Positions 12,552 to 20,529 of a stretch of 24,843 bases of DNA are shown here, piece by piece (the stretch's first letter is position 1; each line of letters starts with the position of its first letter). Source of the stretch: a virus; the IMG/VR virus record IMGVR_UViG_3300035182_000641, positions 1 through 24,843 of that record; one strand, 5' to 3'. The position numbers and the translations under genes were made by a program. The notes beneath the pieces were generated by a model. The model did no database searches. It had not been told where the DNA came from and saw only the letters and a list, made by a program, of their open reading frames with translations.

Positions 12552-13460
12552 ATGGCGACCTTGGCTTCTGGCTCCCGCCTCCAACTGGGCTACGTACCCG
12601 AGGTGACTCCCGGGACTACCCCCGCCACCCCGACCCTCAAACTTCTCCGCGTCAAGTCCCATACCCTGGGTCTGGAGCGGGGGCAGATGCAGAGTGCTGA
12701 GCTCCGGGGGGACCGTCAGATCGCTGACTTCCGCCTCGGAATGCGCTCCGTGAAGGGGGACATCGATTGTGAGTTCTCCGCCACCACCTTCGATGACATG
12801 ATCGAGGCCGCCATGGGCGGGACCTGGACCACCAATGTCCTCAAGGCCGGGACCCTGCTGAGGTCCTTCTCGATCGAGGCCGGGCACCTTGACATCTCCC
12901 AGTACCGTCTCTTCAAGGGCTGCATGGTGGACAAGCTGAGCCTCGGCATCAAGCCGAACTCCATCATGGACATGAAGATGTCCATCCTGGGCATGGACGA
13001 GGCGGTCTCCTCGACCACTGCTGCCTCCGCGACTACTGCCGCTGGGACTTCCTCCCCCGTGGATGGCAACAACCCCCTCTGTATCATCCAGGAGGGCGGA
13101 ACCGCCCTCGCGATCATCACTGGCGTTGACCTCACCCTGGAGAACAGCTCCAAGGCCTTGGACGCGATCGGGTCCAACAAGGCCGCAGGGATCACCATGG
13201 GCCGGTCGAAGCTCACCGGGACCGTTACCGCCTACGTCCCGGACATGACCCTCTACAGCAAGTACGTCAACGAGACGAATTCTACCCTGTCGGTGGCCGT
13301 GTCGGATGGCACACACAGCTACACGTTCCTTATCCCCAAGCTGAAGTACACTGGGGCCAAGATTGACGTGAGCAACGAAGATGCCCTCGTCCAGACGCTC
13401 CCCTTCATCGGCCTGTACGACCCCACCACCGGAACCAACCTCCAGATCACTCGGACCTAG
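12552..13460 (+). CDS. Tail tube protein
   Basis: 302 residues with GGAGG upstream of ATG 12552. Two similar beta-domains are visible, the first starting SGSRLQLGYVPEVTPGTTPA (a hallmark of this tail tube family, which begins with a strand followed by PGTTP) and the second from about residue 160. The MTP stacks as hexameric rings to form the tube. A linker rich in Ser, Thr and Ala (SSTTAASATTAAGTSS) separates the halves. An intrinsic terminator overlaps its stop codon, as expected for a gene whose product is needed in larger amounts than the downstream chaperone. Confidence 0.88.
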   Translation: MATLASGSRLQLGYVPEVTPGTTPATPTLKLLRVKSHTLGLERGQMQSAELRGDRQIADFRLGMRSVKGDIDCEFSATTFDDMIEAAMGGTWTTNVLKAGTLLRSFSIEAGHLDISQYRLFKGCMVDKLSLGIKPNSIMDMKMSILGMDEAVSSTTAASATTAAGTSSPVDGNNPLCIIQEGGTALAIITGVDLTLENSSKALDAIGSNKAAGITMGRSKLTGTVTAYVPDMTLYSKYVNETNSTLSVAVSDGTHSYTFLIPKLKYTGAKIDVSNEDALVQTLPFIGLYDPTTGTNLQITRT

Positions 13461-13473
13461 TAGGTCCGTTTTT
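13452..13473 (+). terminator. Intrinsic terminator overlapping tail tube stop codon
   Basis: CGGACC-TAGTA-GGTCCG (13452-13468) followed directly by TTTTT (13469-13473). The stop codon TAG lies in the loop. Best intrinsic terminator in the window; it would reduce transcription into the chaperone and tape measure genes. Confidence 0.7.
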
Positions 13474-13495
13474 CTCCTTTCAGTGGAGCCACCTC

Positions 13496-13894
13496 ATGGC
13501 GAATCTCAAGAACTTCATCACCAAGGACGGAGCCAATTCCGGTGCCACGGTGTCCATCCCCAGTCCCGTGGATGGCACCGACACCGGCTTCACCATCCGA
13601 ATCCTCGGCAAGGATTCCGACGTCTACCGGAAGGTCGAAGCATCCCAGCGTGAGCGGGCCGTCCGTTCCGCCAACATCACCGGGTCCTTCAAAGTCACCC
13701 CCGAGCAGATCGAGCAGAACTCCCTGGACCTGCTCGTCGCCTGCACCGTGGGCTGGGAGGGCCTGGAGGACGAGTCCGGGAACAAGATTCCCTTCACCCC
13801 CGAGGCCGCCTACGACCTCTACCAGCAGTCGCCCTACGTCCGTGAGATCGTGGACAAGTCCATCACGGACCGATCGCTTTTCGCGGGGCGCTAG
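13496..13894 (+). CDS. Tail assembly chaperone (lambda gpG-like)
   Basis: 132 residues from ATG 13496. Position between tail tube and tape measure, length, and a predicted strand-rich N-terminus followed by a helical C-terminus (PFTPEAAYDLYQQSPYVREI) fit gpG-like tail chaperones, which bind the tape measure protein. The C-terminus IVDKSITDRSLFAGR precedes a TAG. A second frame (-1) is open across the stop, so a longer product is likely (see the following entry). It has the ribosome-binding site GTGGAG. Confidence 0.8.
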   Translation: MANLKNFITKDGANSGATVSIPSPVDGTDTGFTIRILGKDSDVYRKVEASQRERAVRSANITGSFKVTPEQIEQNSLDLLVACTVGWEGLEDESGNKIPFTPEAAYDLYQQSPYVREIVDKSITDRSLFAGR

Positions 13895-14238
13895 AGGCGG
13901 CTCTATCCGAATGGGCCGAATCTTGGTTCAAACTTGAGAAGGTGGGTTCGGATGGATTGAGAGTCCGGGACCACCTTCTCGCCGCATCGGGGGCTGGGAT
14001 TCGGATTCCGGAGCTGGAAGTTCCGGATTTCCCCGCCCCCGCAGAACACCTCTGGCGCGTATTTCAGCGGCTACAGCAGTCCCGGCAAGTTACTAGTGGG
14101 GCCCTCCTCCCCCTGACATACCAGGAAATACTTGCTTATACAACCTTAATGGACGACCCCCTCGCGCCGTGGGAGGTCATGTTGTTGAAGCTCCTGGATA
14201 TGATATACTTGAAGCTGGGGGTGCAACATGGGTCTTGA
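13846..14238 (+). CDS. gpT-like chaperone extension read by -1 frameshift
   Basis: The frame one base behind the gpG-like gene is open from 13846 to the TGA at 14236-14238. Its only internal start candidate (GTG 13942) has no spaced ribosome-binding site. Translation in this frame through the gpG stop gives RGALEAALSEWAESWFKLEK and onwards, a coherent helical protein through PLTYQEILAYTTLMDDPLAP to the end, as in lambda gpGT. The slip must occur between 13846 and 13894. Candidate sites are CTTTTC (13877-13882) and GCGGGGC (13883-13889), neither a classical X-XXY-YYZ heptamer. The ORF ends 11 bases inside the tape measure gene. Confidence 0.7.
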   Translation, partial: DRGQVHHGPIAFRGALEAALSEWAESWFKLEKVGSDGLRVRDHLLAASGAGIRIPELEVPDFPAPAEHLWRVFQRLQQSRQVTSGALLPLTYQEILAYTTLMDDPLAPWEVMLLKLLDMIYLKLGVQHGS

Positions 14239-17200
14239 CATAGCATCTCTGATGTTCGAGGTGGACAGCACCCAAGTCCAGAGGGCAAAAAAGGATCTGG
14301 AGGATCTGGAGGGTGTGTCCGGGTCCGTGGAGAGGGCCGTGTCAGCCCTTGGTGATGCGTTCCGCAGGGTAATGGCCTACGGTACAGTCCACAACTTCCT
14401 GGACTTCGGGTCCTCCATCAAGGACACCGCCCTGTTGGCCGCCCGGTACGAGGCCTTGGGCGTAGCCATGAACCAGATTGGGGCCACTGCTGGGTACAGC
14501 GTCACCGATCTTGCGAGGTACCAGTCCGCTCTGGAGAATACCGGCATCTCGGCCCTGCAGTCCCGCAACAGCATTACGAAGTTGATCGCCGCGAATGTGG
14601 ATCTGGATAAGGCCACCCGCCTTGCCCGTGTGGCCCTGGACCTCGCTGTGGTCAGCAATATGGGCCCCTCTGAAGCCTTCGCCAAGATGATTCAAGGCAT
14701 CCAGACTGGCCAAGTTCGCCTTCTCCACAACATGGGCATCATGGTCACCTTCCAGGATGAATACAAGAAGATGGCCAAGGAGTTAGGCAAGAACACCGCC
14801 GAACTCACCGACTACGAGAGGGTCCAGGCCAGAACCAACGCCGCCCTAGAATATGGGGAGAGGGTGGCCAAGGCCTACGAGGCCAGCATGGGGACCGCTG
14901 GAACTCAGCTCAAGATGATGGGACGCTATACCGAGGATCTCAGGGTGTCCATCGGCCAGCTATTTGGACCGGCTCTTACGCAGATCGTGTCCTCTCTGAC
15001 TGATATGTTCCAGGCTTTGGCTCAATCCATCGCCAAGGCCCGGGTAACTGGGGAATTCGCCAAGTGGCAGGGGGTGTTCCTGTCCGTGGCAAATGCTGCC
15101 ATCTTTGTGGTGAAGACTGTCATCGATTTGAGGAATGCCATCATCGCCTTGATCGCGGGTTGGATGGCCATGAAGACTTCGGTGTTTGTCATTGGGCTAT
15201 GGACTTCTCTACAGAAGTCTATTGCCGAAGCCCAGGTAGTCCTCAACGCGTATGCCATAGCAACCGGGACGGTGGCTGAGACGGCTACCGTGGGGACCGT
15301 CGCTGTCGCCGCCTTCCAGAAAGTTGTCATGGCTACCGGAGGGCCCGTCGTGTGGATCATCGGGGCGATAACAGCTGTGGTGGCCGCTTTCATTCTGTTC
15401 AAAGACTCCACCGATGAGACCAACAGGGTCCTCGGGGAGTCTATTTCAAAGGCCGCATCCGCCAGCGATTCCTGGCTGAAGATGTCCCAGGACCTCAAAT
15501 CCGCCGTGGATGCCCAGGCTAAATTGTCGGACGGTACGAAGGACGCCAAGAAGGCCCAGGAAGATCTTGAGATGGCTAAGCTGCGCATCCTTGCCTTGGG
15601 TCCCCAGTACGATACCGCCTTGATTAAGGAAGCCACTAATGTCAAGGCCCTGGCGGACGCGTACAATCTCCTTACTCACCAGCAACTGCAAGAGAAAATC
15701 GAGACCGCCAAGACCCTGGTGAAGGATCTGGAGGATCAGATGAAGAACCTGTCCCCCTCGTTCTTTTCTACATGGCTGGACTCCTTCCTCGGGGGTACTG
15801 GGACAGTCAATGACATTAGTGTCTCTGCCAAGAAGGAAGAACTGTCTGACAAACTGGCCGAGGCTAGGGGAAATCTGGTGAAGTTGATGGAGGCCATGAA
15901 GGCCCTGGATGACTTCAACAAGGGAAAACATCTCACTCCCACGGATGACGACGACACCAAGAAGAAGTTGGAACAGGCCCGGTCCCTTGAGGACGCCTGG
16001 GATGCAGTTAATCGTGCCCGTCTGCAGGGGGACAAAGCTGTAACGGACGAGGAGAAGCTCCAGCATGCCATCGCCCTGGCCCAGTTGGATACCCACCAGA
16101 AGATCCGTGACCTGAAGCGGTCTTTCTCGGATGGGAAGATCGCTGGTGGTTCTTCCGAGCTCAAAAAACTCATTGCGGCCTGGAAGGAAGTGGAGGACAT
16201 TCAGACTAAGTCCGCTCAGAGGGCTTATGATGAGTCCCAGGCCCGCAAGCAGGATGAGGCTCTGAAGCAGATCACTGATGACTACAAGAAGCTGGCCGAT
16301 ATTACCCAGGAGCTTGATATCCTCGATGACAAGGGGTACAATCACCAGTTCGTCCAGGTAGAGCAGAAGTTCAACTCCTTCCGGGACACCGTATCAAAGG
16401 TGTACGAGGACCTGATCCAGGATGCAACGGCGGCTTCCATCTCTCAGGGCCTGATGTTCTCCCCCGAAGTCATCAAGCTCATGGGGGACTATGCCGCTAT
16501 GCTCAAGCGGATCGAGGATGCCCGGAAGGATGCCATGGCCAAGGTTACTGCGTCCATCGTGGAATCTGATGCCAGCAAGCTTCGTCAGGCCCTGAAGGAG
16601 GCCCAGACGAAGGATGGGTACACCTACACTTTCGATCAGCAGGCCATGGCCGTGGAGGCCCTGAACAGGGAACTTCGTCTGACTCCGGATGCCCTGAAGA
16701 AGGTGAAGTCCGAGATCGAAGCGGCTCAGAAGAGGAGTGGGGACTGGCTGGGCGGCCTGAAGGCTGGATTCATAGACTTCTATAACTCCGCTACAAACGT
16801 CTATGAGAAGATCAGGAAGGCCAGCAACAAGTGGCTAGAGGACTTCAGCAACAAGTTGGCCCAGATGGTGGTGACGGGTAAGGCGAACTTCAAGGAACTT
16901 GCCCAGTCCATCATACAGGATCTTATAGCCATCTACATAGAGTCCCTTCTCGTCCAGGTAGTGTGGAAGTCCATGAAGTGGATTGATTCCCTCAGTACTC
17001 TCGGGTCCGGCACGGGGTCTAGCGCGGGGGCTAGTTCGAGTACCGGATCTTATGCGGCGAGTCATCCACTCTCCATCGGCCCTGCCGGGTCCGCCCTGGG
17101 TGCCATGGCATCCCCGATCAACGCGCCCTCAGCCAGGGGTGGGGACGTCTCCATCTCCGTGTCGGTTGATGCCCGTGGGAATACCGATACCGCTGTGTCT

Positions 17201-17317
17201 GGTGCCGGGGTTGGTACCCGTAGTGCGGCCATGCTGGGTCAGATGATCGCGGACAGTGTCCGCCAGGTGATCGTGGAAGAGAAGCGTCCCCGGGGCCTTC
17301 TGGAGTCCTTAGCCTAG
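14228..17317 (+). CDS. Tail tape measure protein
   Basis: 1029 residues, the longest gene, in its normal place after the chaperone pair. The N-terminal region (to about 270) is helical with DLEDLEGVSGSVERAVSALG and a SIKDTALLAARYEALGVAMN segment typical of tape measures. Hydrophobic segments lie at about 283-325 and 372-393 (VVWIIGAITAVVAAFILF), matching the membrane-active part used in DNA ejection. The middle (about 560-850) is a long charged coiled-coil region. The C-terminus contains YNSATNVYEKIRKASNKWLE and KELAQSIIQDLIAIYIESLL, the lambda tape measure C-terminal pattern, then a Ser/Gly linker and a basic end. About 1.5 angstrom per residue predicts a tail of about 150 nm. Confidence 0.93.
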   Translation: MGLDIASLMFEVDSTQVQRAKKDLEDLEGVSGSVERAVSALGDAFRRVMAYGTVHNFLDFGSSIKDTALLAARYEALGVAMNQIGATAGYSVTDLARYQSALENTGISALQSRNSITKLIAANVDLDKATRLARVALDLAVVSNMGPSEAFAKMIQGIQTGQVRLLHNMGIMVTFQDEYKKMAKELGKNTAELTDYERVQARTNAALEYGERVAKAYEASMGTAGTQLKMMGRYTEDLRVSIGQLFGPALTQIVSSLTDMFQALAQSIAKARVTGEFAKWQGVFLSVANAAIFVVKTVIDLRNAIIALIAGWMAMKTSVFVIGLWTSLQKSIAEAQVVLNAYAIATGTVAETATVGTVAVAAFQKVVMATGGPVVWIIGAITAVVAAFILFKDSTDETNRVLGESISKAASASDSWLKMSQDLKSAVDAQAKLSDGTKDAKKAQEDLEMAKLRILALGPQYDTALIKEATNVKALADAYNLLTHQQLQEKIETAKTLVKDLEDQMKNLSPSFFSTWLDSFLGGTGTVNDISVSAKKEELSDKLAEARGNLVKLMEAMKALDDFNKGKHLTPTDDDDTKKKLEQARSLEDAWDAVNRARLQGDKAVTDEEKLQHAIALAQLDTHQKIRDLKRSFSDGKIAGGSSELKKLIAAWKEVEDIQTKSAQRAYDESQARKQDEALKQITDDYKKLADITQELDILDDKGYNHQFVQVEQKFNSFRDTVSKVYEDLIQDATAASISQGLMFSPEVIKLMGDYAAMLKRIEDARKDAMAKVTASIVESDASKLRQALKEAQTKDGYTYTFDQQAMAVEALNRELRLTPDALKKVKSEIEAAQKRSGDWLGGLKAGFIDFYNSATNVYEKIRKASNKWLEDFSNKLAQMVVTGKANFKELAQSIIQDLIAIYIESLLVQVVWKSMKWIDSLSTLGSGTGSSAGASSSTGSYAASHPLSIGPAGSALGAMASPINAPSARGGDVSISVSVDARGNTDTAVSGAGVGTRSAAMLGQMIADSVRQVIVEEKRPRGLLESLA

Positions 17318-17328
17318 TGAGGTAGAAC

Positions 17329-17976
17329 GTGTCTGCAACTGTCACTTGCCCCTTCGTACCCTCCTATTCCACAGTCCTCAACAAAGAGCCCAACGTAAGG
17401 ACTGTTCAGCTCGGGGATAATTACGTCCAACGGGCCGGGCGCGGGATCAACAACAACGGTAGGAAGTACAGTCTCCAGTTCACCGTCCAGTCTGACGCCC
17501 AAGCGGACAAGATCGAAGCATTTTTTGACGCCATGGGGAGCACCACCCCTTTCCTTCTATATATTCCGGGCAGTGACTTCACCGACACCCAGGCCTTTTT
17601 TGGTCTGGGTGATGGTGTGCGTACCCAATTTCAGATCCAGAGGACGAAGATCCCTGAAATCATCGCGGACGCAAATAACCCGAAGTTTTGGCCCCAGGTG
17701 GGGGAAGGGTTCTACCCAGTAACCAAGCTGAATGCGGACCCCACCATCTACAAGAACGTGTCTGGCACCATCACCACCCTGGTCAAGAACACGGACTACA
17801 CGATCACCAGCACTAACCTAGTCATCACTGCCACCGCGCCCTCTGCCGGTACGAAGATGCTGTATTCGGGATCGGGTGGAAATTGGGGGCAGTACGTAGC
17901 CACGAAGTTCAGTCGATCGTTTGACGGGTACTCGAACAACACCGTCACAGTGGAAATCGAGGAGGACTTCTCATGA
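17329..17976 (+). CDS. Minor tail protein, lambda gpM-like with insertion
   Basis: 215 residues from GTG 17329 (GAGGTAG upstream). N-terminus VTCPFVPSYSTVLNKEPNVR and the 35-80 region (GRKYSLQFTVQSDAQADKIE, then FFDAM) are those of lambda gpM-type tail tip proteins. Between about residue 85 and 190 there is extra beta-rich sequence absent from the 109-residue lambda protein, including FYPVTKLNADPTIYKNVSGT and TLVKNTDYTI, followed by the C-terminal FSRSFDGYSNNTVTVEIEEDF. This resembles DUF2460-type tail proteins that carry a WYPV..L inserted domain. Its stop overlaps the start of the L-like gene by four bases. Confidence 0.8.
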   Translation: MSATVTCPFVPSYSTVLNKEPNVRTVQLGDNYVQRAGRGINNNGRKYSLQFTVQSDAQADKIEAFFDAMGSTTPFLLYIPGSDFTDTQAFFGLGDGVRTQFQIQRTKIPEIIADANNPKFWPQVGEGFYPVTKLNADPTIYKNVSGTITTLVKNTDYTITSTNLVITATAPSAGTKMLYSGSGGNWGQYVATKFSRSFDGYSNNTVTVEIEEDFS

Positions 17977-18683
17977 CCCTTCCGGCCCAACTCGCCGCTG
18001 ACATCCAGAGCCTCAATCCGGGCAGTATTGTTGAGATGTTCATCCTGGATTCTACCGTCATCACGGGCGGGGGCATTCAGCATTTCCATGCTGGTACGAA
18101 CTCCCTCCACCAGCCCATCATTTGGCAAGGGGTTACGTACCCCGCCCTCCCCGTCGCGGCCTCCGGGTTTGCATCCAGCACGAAGGACACATTTGCACGG
18201 CCCACCCTGACGGTGTCGAACATCGGTGGGCTCATGGGTGCGATCATCCACGCCCTGGACGATCTGGTGGGGGCGACCCTCATCAGGAAGCGGACCCTGG
18301 TTAAGTATCTAGATGCTGCGAATTTCCCGGGTGGCGTTAACCCCACTGCGAACCCCTCTGTGGCCTTCCCTGATGAGACTTGGGTGGTCAATCGCAAGGT
18401 GTCGGAGGACAACGAGGTCATCGTCCTGGAGTTGGCCGCCTCCGTGGACATGGATAATTACGTTCTCCCGTGCCGGGTAATCCAGGCCAATCTTTGTGGC
18501 TCTGTGTACCGGTCCCCTGAGTGTTCTTATGCGGGGGGCCCCGTCGCCACGAAGGATGACGTTGCCACATCTGACCCCGCCCTGGATGACTGTTCCAGGA
18601 CTCCGAACGGGTGTAAACTGAGGTTTCCCAACCAGCCTCTTCCGTTTGGTGGTTTCGTGGGGGCCGGTCTGCTGCAGGAGTAA
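17973..18683 (+). CDS. L: Minor tail protein L (iron-sulphur tail tip protein)
   Basis: 236 residues, equal to lambda gpL in length. N-terminal strands are followed by a C-terminal domain with cysteines at 167, 175, 184, 207 and 214. The spacing 175-184-207-214 (9, 23 and 7 residues) is that of the four cysteines that bind a 4Fe-4S cluster in lambda gpL. The motif CRVIQANLCGSVYRSPEC and CSRTPNGCKLRF is diagnostic. It is part of the tail tip complex. The ATG overlaps the end of the M-like gene. Confidence 0.9.
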   Translation: MTLPAQLAADIQSLNPGSIVEMFILDSTVITGGGIQHFHAGTNSLHQPIIWQGVTYPALPVAASGFASSTKDTFARPTLTVSNIGGLMGAIIHALDDLVGATLIRKRTLVKYLDAANFPGGVNPTANPSVAFPDETWVVNRKVSEDNEVIVLELAASVDMDNYVLPCRVIQANLCGSVYRSPECSYAGGPVATKDDVATSDPALDDCSRTPNGCKLRFPNQPLPFGGFVGAGLLQE

Positions 18684-18684
18684 A

Positions 18685-19404
18685 ATGTTCACCCTCGAAG
18701 ATTCGGCCCTCGAAGCTGTTCGCGCACACGCGGGGTCCGAAAGCCCCCGGGAGAGTTGTGGTCTTGTTGTGGTCCATAAGGGGAAACAGGTTTACCTGCC
18801 CTGCACCAACATTCACCACGAACCCAATAACAACTTCATGATCCGTCCGGAGGACGTGGTATCGGCTGAAGATTCTGGTGATGTGGTGGCCGTGGTGCAC
18901 TCTCATGTTGCCCACCCTCCCGTTCCGAGTGATGCCGACCTCGTCCAGATCGAGGCCCATGGACTTCCCTGGGTAATCGTGAACCACCCCGTGGGGAACA
19001 TCGGTATCTTCGAACCCTCCGGGTACAAGGCCCCCCTCGTGGGCCGACAGTTCAGCCATGGGGTGCTGGACTGCTACTCCTTGGTTCGAGACTTTTACAG
19101 GGAGGAGTTGGGCGTGGAACTCCCCGACCACCAGCGTGATCCGTTCTGGTGGGAGAAGGGGCAGAACATCTACATGGACCGCTACGAAGCCGATGGGTGG
19201 TCCCCCGTACCTGCCGAGCAGGCTCGCCGAGGGGACATGATCCTGATGGCCCACAATTCCACCGTCCCAAACCATGCCGCCGTGTACCTGGGGGACGGGA
19301 TTATGCTTCATCACCTCATGGGCAGACTGTCCACCCGGGAAGTGTATGGGGGCTACTGGGCCAAAATCACCAGAGTTATTCTTCGTCACAGGTCGCAGCT
19401 ATGA
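18685..19404 (+). CDS. K: Tail assembly protein K (JAB + NlpC/P60)
   Basis: 239 residues from ATG 18685 with GCAGGAG upstream. N-terminal JAB/JAMM metallopeptidase-like domain: Glu23, then H72-S-H74-x7-S82-x-x-D85 complete, so zinc binding should be intact. C-terminal NlpC/P60 domain: Cys130 in GVLDCYSLVRDFY and His197 in VPNHAAVYLGDG. This two-domain order is that of lambda gpK, which acts in tail tip assembly; the C-terminal half probably cleaves peptidoglycan. The stop TGA overlaps the start of the I-like gene in ATGA. Confidence 0.92.
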   Translation: MFTLEDSALEAVRAHAGSESPRESCGLVVVHKGKQVYLPCTNIHHEPNNNFMIRPEDVVSAEDSGDVVAVVHSHVAHPPVPSDADLVQIEAHGLPWVIVNHPVGNIGIFEPSGYKAPLVGRQFSHGVLDCYSLVRDFYREELGVELPDHQRDPFWWEKGQNIYMDRYEADGWSPVPAEQARRGDMILMAHNSTVPNHAAVYLGDGIMLHHLMGRLSTREVYGGYWAKITRVILRHRSQL

Positions 19405-20492
19405 TCACTCCAGTCAAACTCTACGGATTCCTGGGGCGGAAATACGGGAAGGTCCACAGCTTCGATATCTCCACCCCCGGGGAGGCTGTGAAGGCCCTTT
19501 TTGCGAACTTCCCCGAGTTCCAGAAAGATGTAAGGGACTTCAAGGGGGAGGGGTTCCGTGTGTATGTGGGGAATCGTCCGGACTCCATCGCGGTGGAAGA
19601 GACCTCATTTCCATTCGCAGGGGAGGAAATCAGGATAGTTCCCATCGTCCAGGGGTCCAAGGATGCCGGGGTGGGCCAGATCATTGTGGGTACTGTCCTG
19701 ATCGCCATCGGACTAGCCCTGACCTACTTCCTTGCTAGTAACCCAGTGAGTCCCTACCTGTACAAGGCCGGTGCCATCATGATCCTGGGGGGTGTCACCC
19801 AGATGCTTTTCGCCCCTCCCGTTCCAACAGGGCCATCCGAGCAAGCCAAAAACAATCCCAGCTATGTGTTCAATGGGCCCGTTAACACCACGGCCCAGGG
19901 CCATTGCGTTCCGGTGGGTTACGGGGAGCTTGAAGTCGGTGGTGCTGTGATCAACGGAGGTATCAACGCGGAGGTATACGCTCCGAATTCAGGTGGTGGG
20001 TTTGGTGGTGGCAGTGGTGGCAGTGGTGGCAGTGGTGGCAGTGGTGGCAGTGGTGGCAGTGGTGGCAGGTGCCCCGTTCCGGAGACCCTCATCAACATCA
20101 GTCCGGATACATTCCTAGAGGCTGGGTTGTTGAAGCCGGGGGATCGGGTGTGGACCCAGCACGAAGATACCCTGCAGTGGGGGTACTTTGATGTGGAGTC
20201 CGTAGAGAGGGTGAATAATTCCTGCCTAACCCTCCTATTGGCAGACGGGAGAAGTCTCACAGCCAGCTGGAATCACCGGGTGCTGGTGTACATGGAGTCC
20301 ATAGACACCTACGTGTGGACCGGGCTCCATGAACTCGGCCCGGGGGATTTGATCATGGGTGCCCAAACGGGGGAGGTCCGTGCGGTGGAGCCTGCTGGGG
20401 ATAGGGAGGTCATGAAGATATCCGTCAGAGGGGCCCGAACCTACCAGACGTCTGGGATTACCTCCCATAATGTCAAGGTCCTGAGCACCTAA
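19401..20492 (+). CDS. I: Tail assembly protein I fused to a C-terminal Hint/BIL domain
   Basis: 363 residues. Residues 1 to about 200 are lambda gpI-like: MITPVKLYGFLGRKYGK, a ubiquitin-like fold to about 85, two membrane-like segments (VGQIIVGTVLIAIGLALTYF and AGAIMILGGVTQMLF), then YVFNGPVNTTAQGHCVPVGY. Residues about 198-223 are a Gly-Gly-Ser linker. From Cys224 to Asn357 there is a complete Hint domain of 134 residues: block A with Cys224 and GLLKPGDRVW, block B TASWNHRVLV with His292, and a C-terminal block VMKISVRGARTYQTSGITSHN ending in H356-N357. Six residues (VKVLST) follow. Hint domains of bacterial intein-like type splice or cleave themselves. Residue +1 is Val, not Cys, Ser or Thr, so ordinary splicing is unlikely and cleavage is more likely. 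Whether this is unique to this phage is unknown. Confidence 0.88.
   Translation: MITPVKLYGFLGRKYGKVHSFDISTPGEAVKALFANFPEFQKDVRDFKGEGFRVYVGNRPDSIAVEETSFPFAGEEIRIVPIVQGSKDAGVGQIIVGTVLIAIGLALTYFLASNPVSPYLYKAGAIMILGGVTQMLFAPPVPTGPSEQAKNNPSYVFNGPVNTTAQGHCVPVGYGELEVGGAVINGGINAEVYAPNSGGGFGGGSGGSGGSGGSGGSGGSGGRCPVPETLINISPDTFLEAGLLKPGDRVWTQHEDTLQWGYFDVESVERVNNSCLTLLLADGRSLTASWNHRVLVYMESIDTYVWTGLHELGPGDLIMGAQTGEVRAVEPAGDREVMKISVRGARTYQTSGITSHNVKVLST
20007..20069 (+). repeat. 9-bp tandem repeat encoding the Gly-Gly-Ser linker
   Basis: GGTGGCAGT is repeated six times exactly plus one final unit with a G instead of T. It codes for (GGS)6-GGR directly before the Hint cysteine. Exact DNA repeats imply recent slippage, so linker length may vary between isolates. 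Confidence 0.95.
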
Positions 20493-20529
20493 CTTACACA
20501 CTCCCGGATGTACCCCCGGAGGCCACGAA

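Noticed and set aside
12153-13316. Leftward frame of 387 codons antisense to tail terminator and tube genes
   Set aside because: Same antisense artefact; composition is dominated by Gly, His, Asp and Val.
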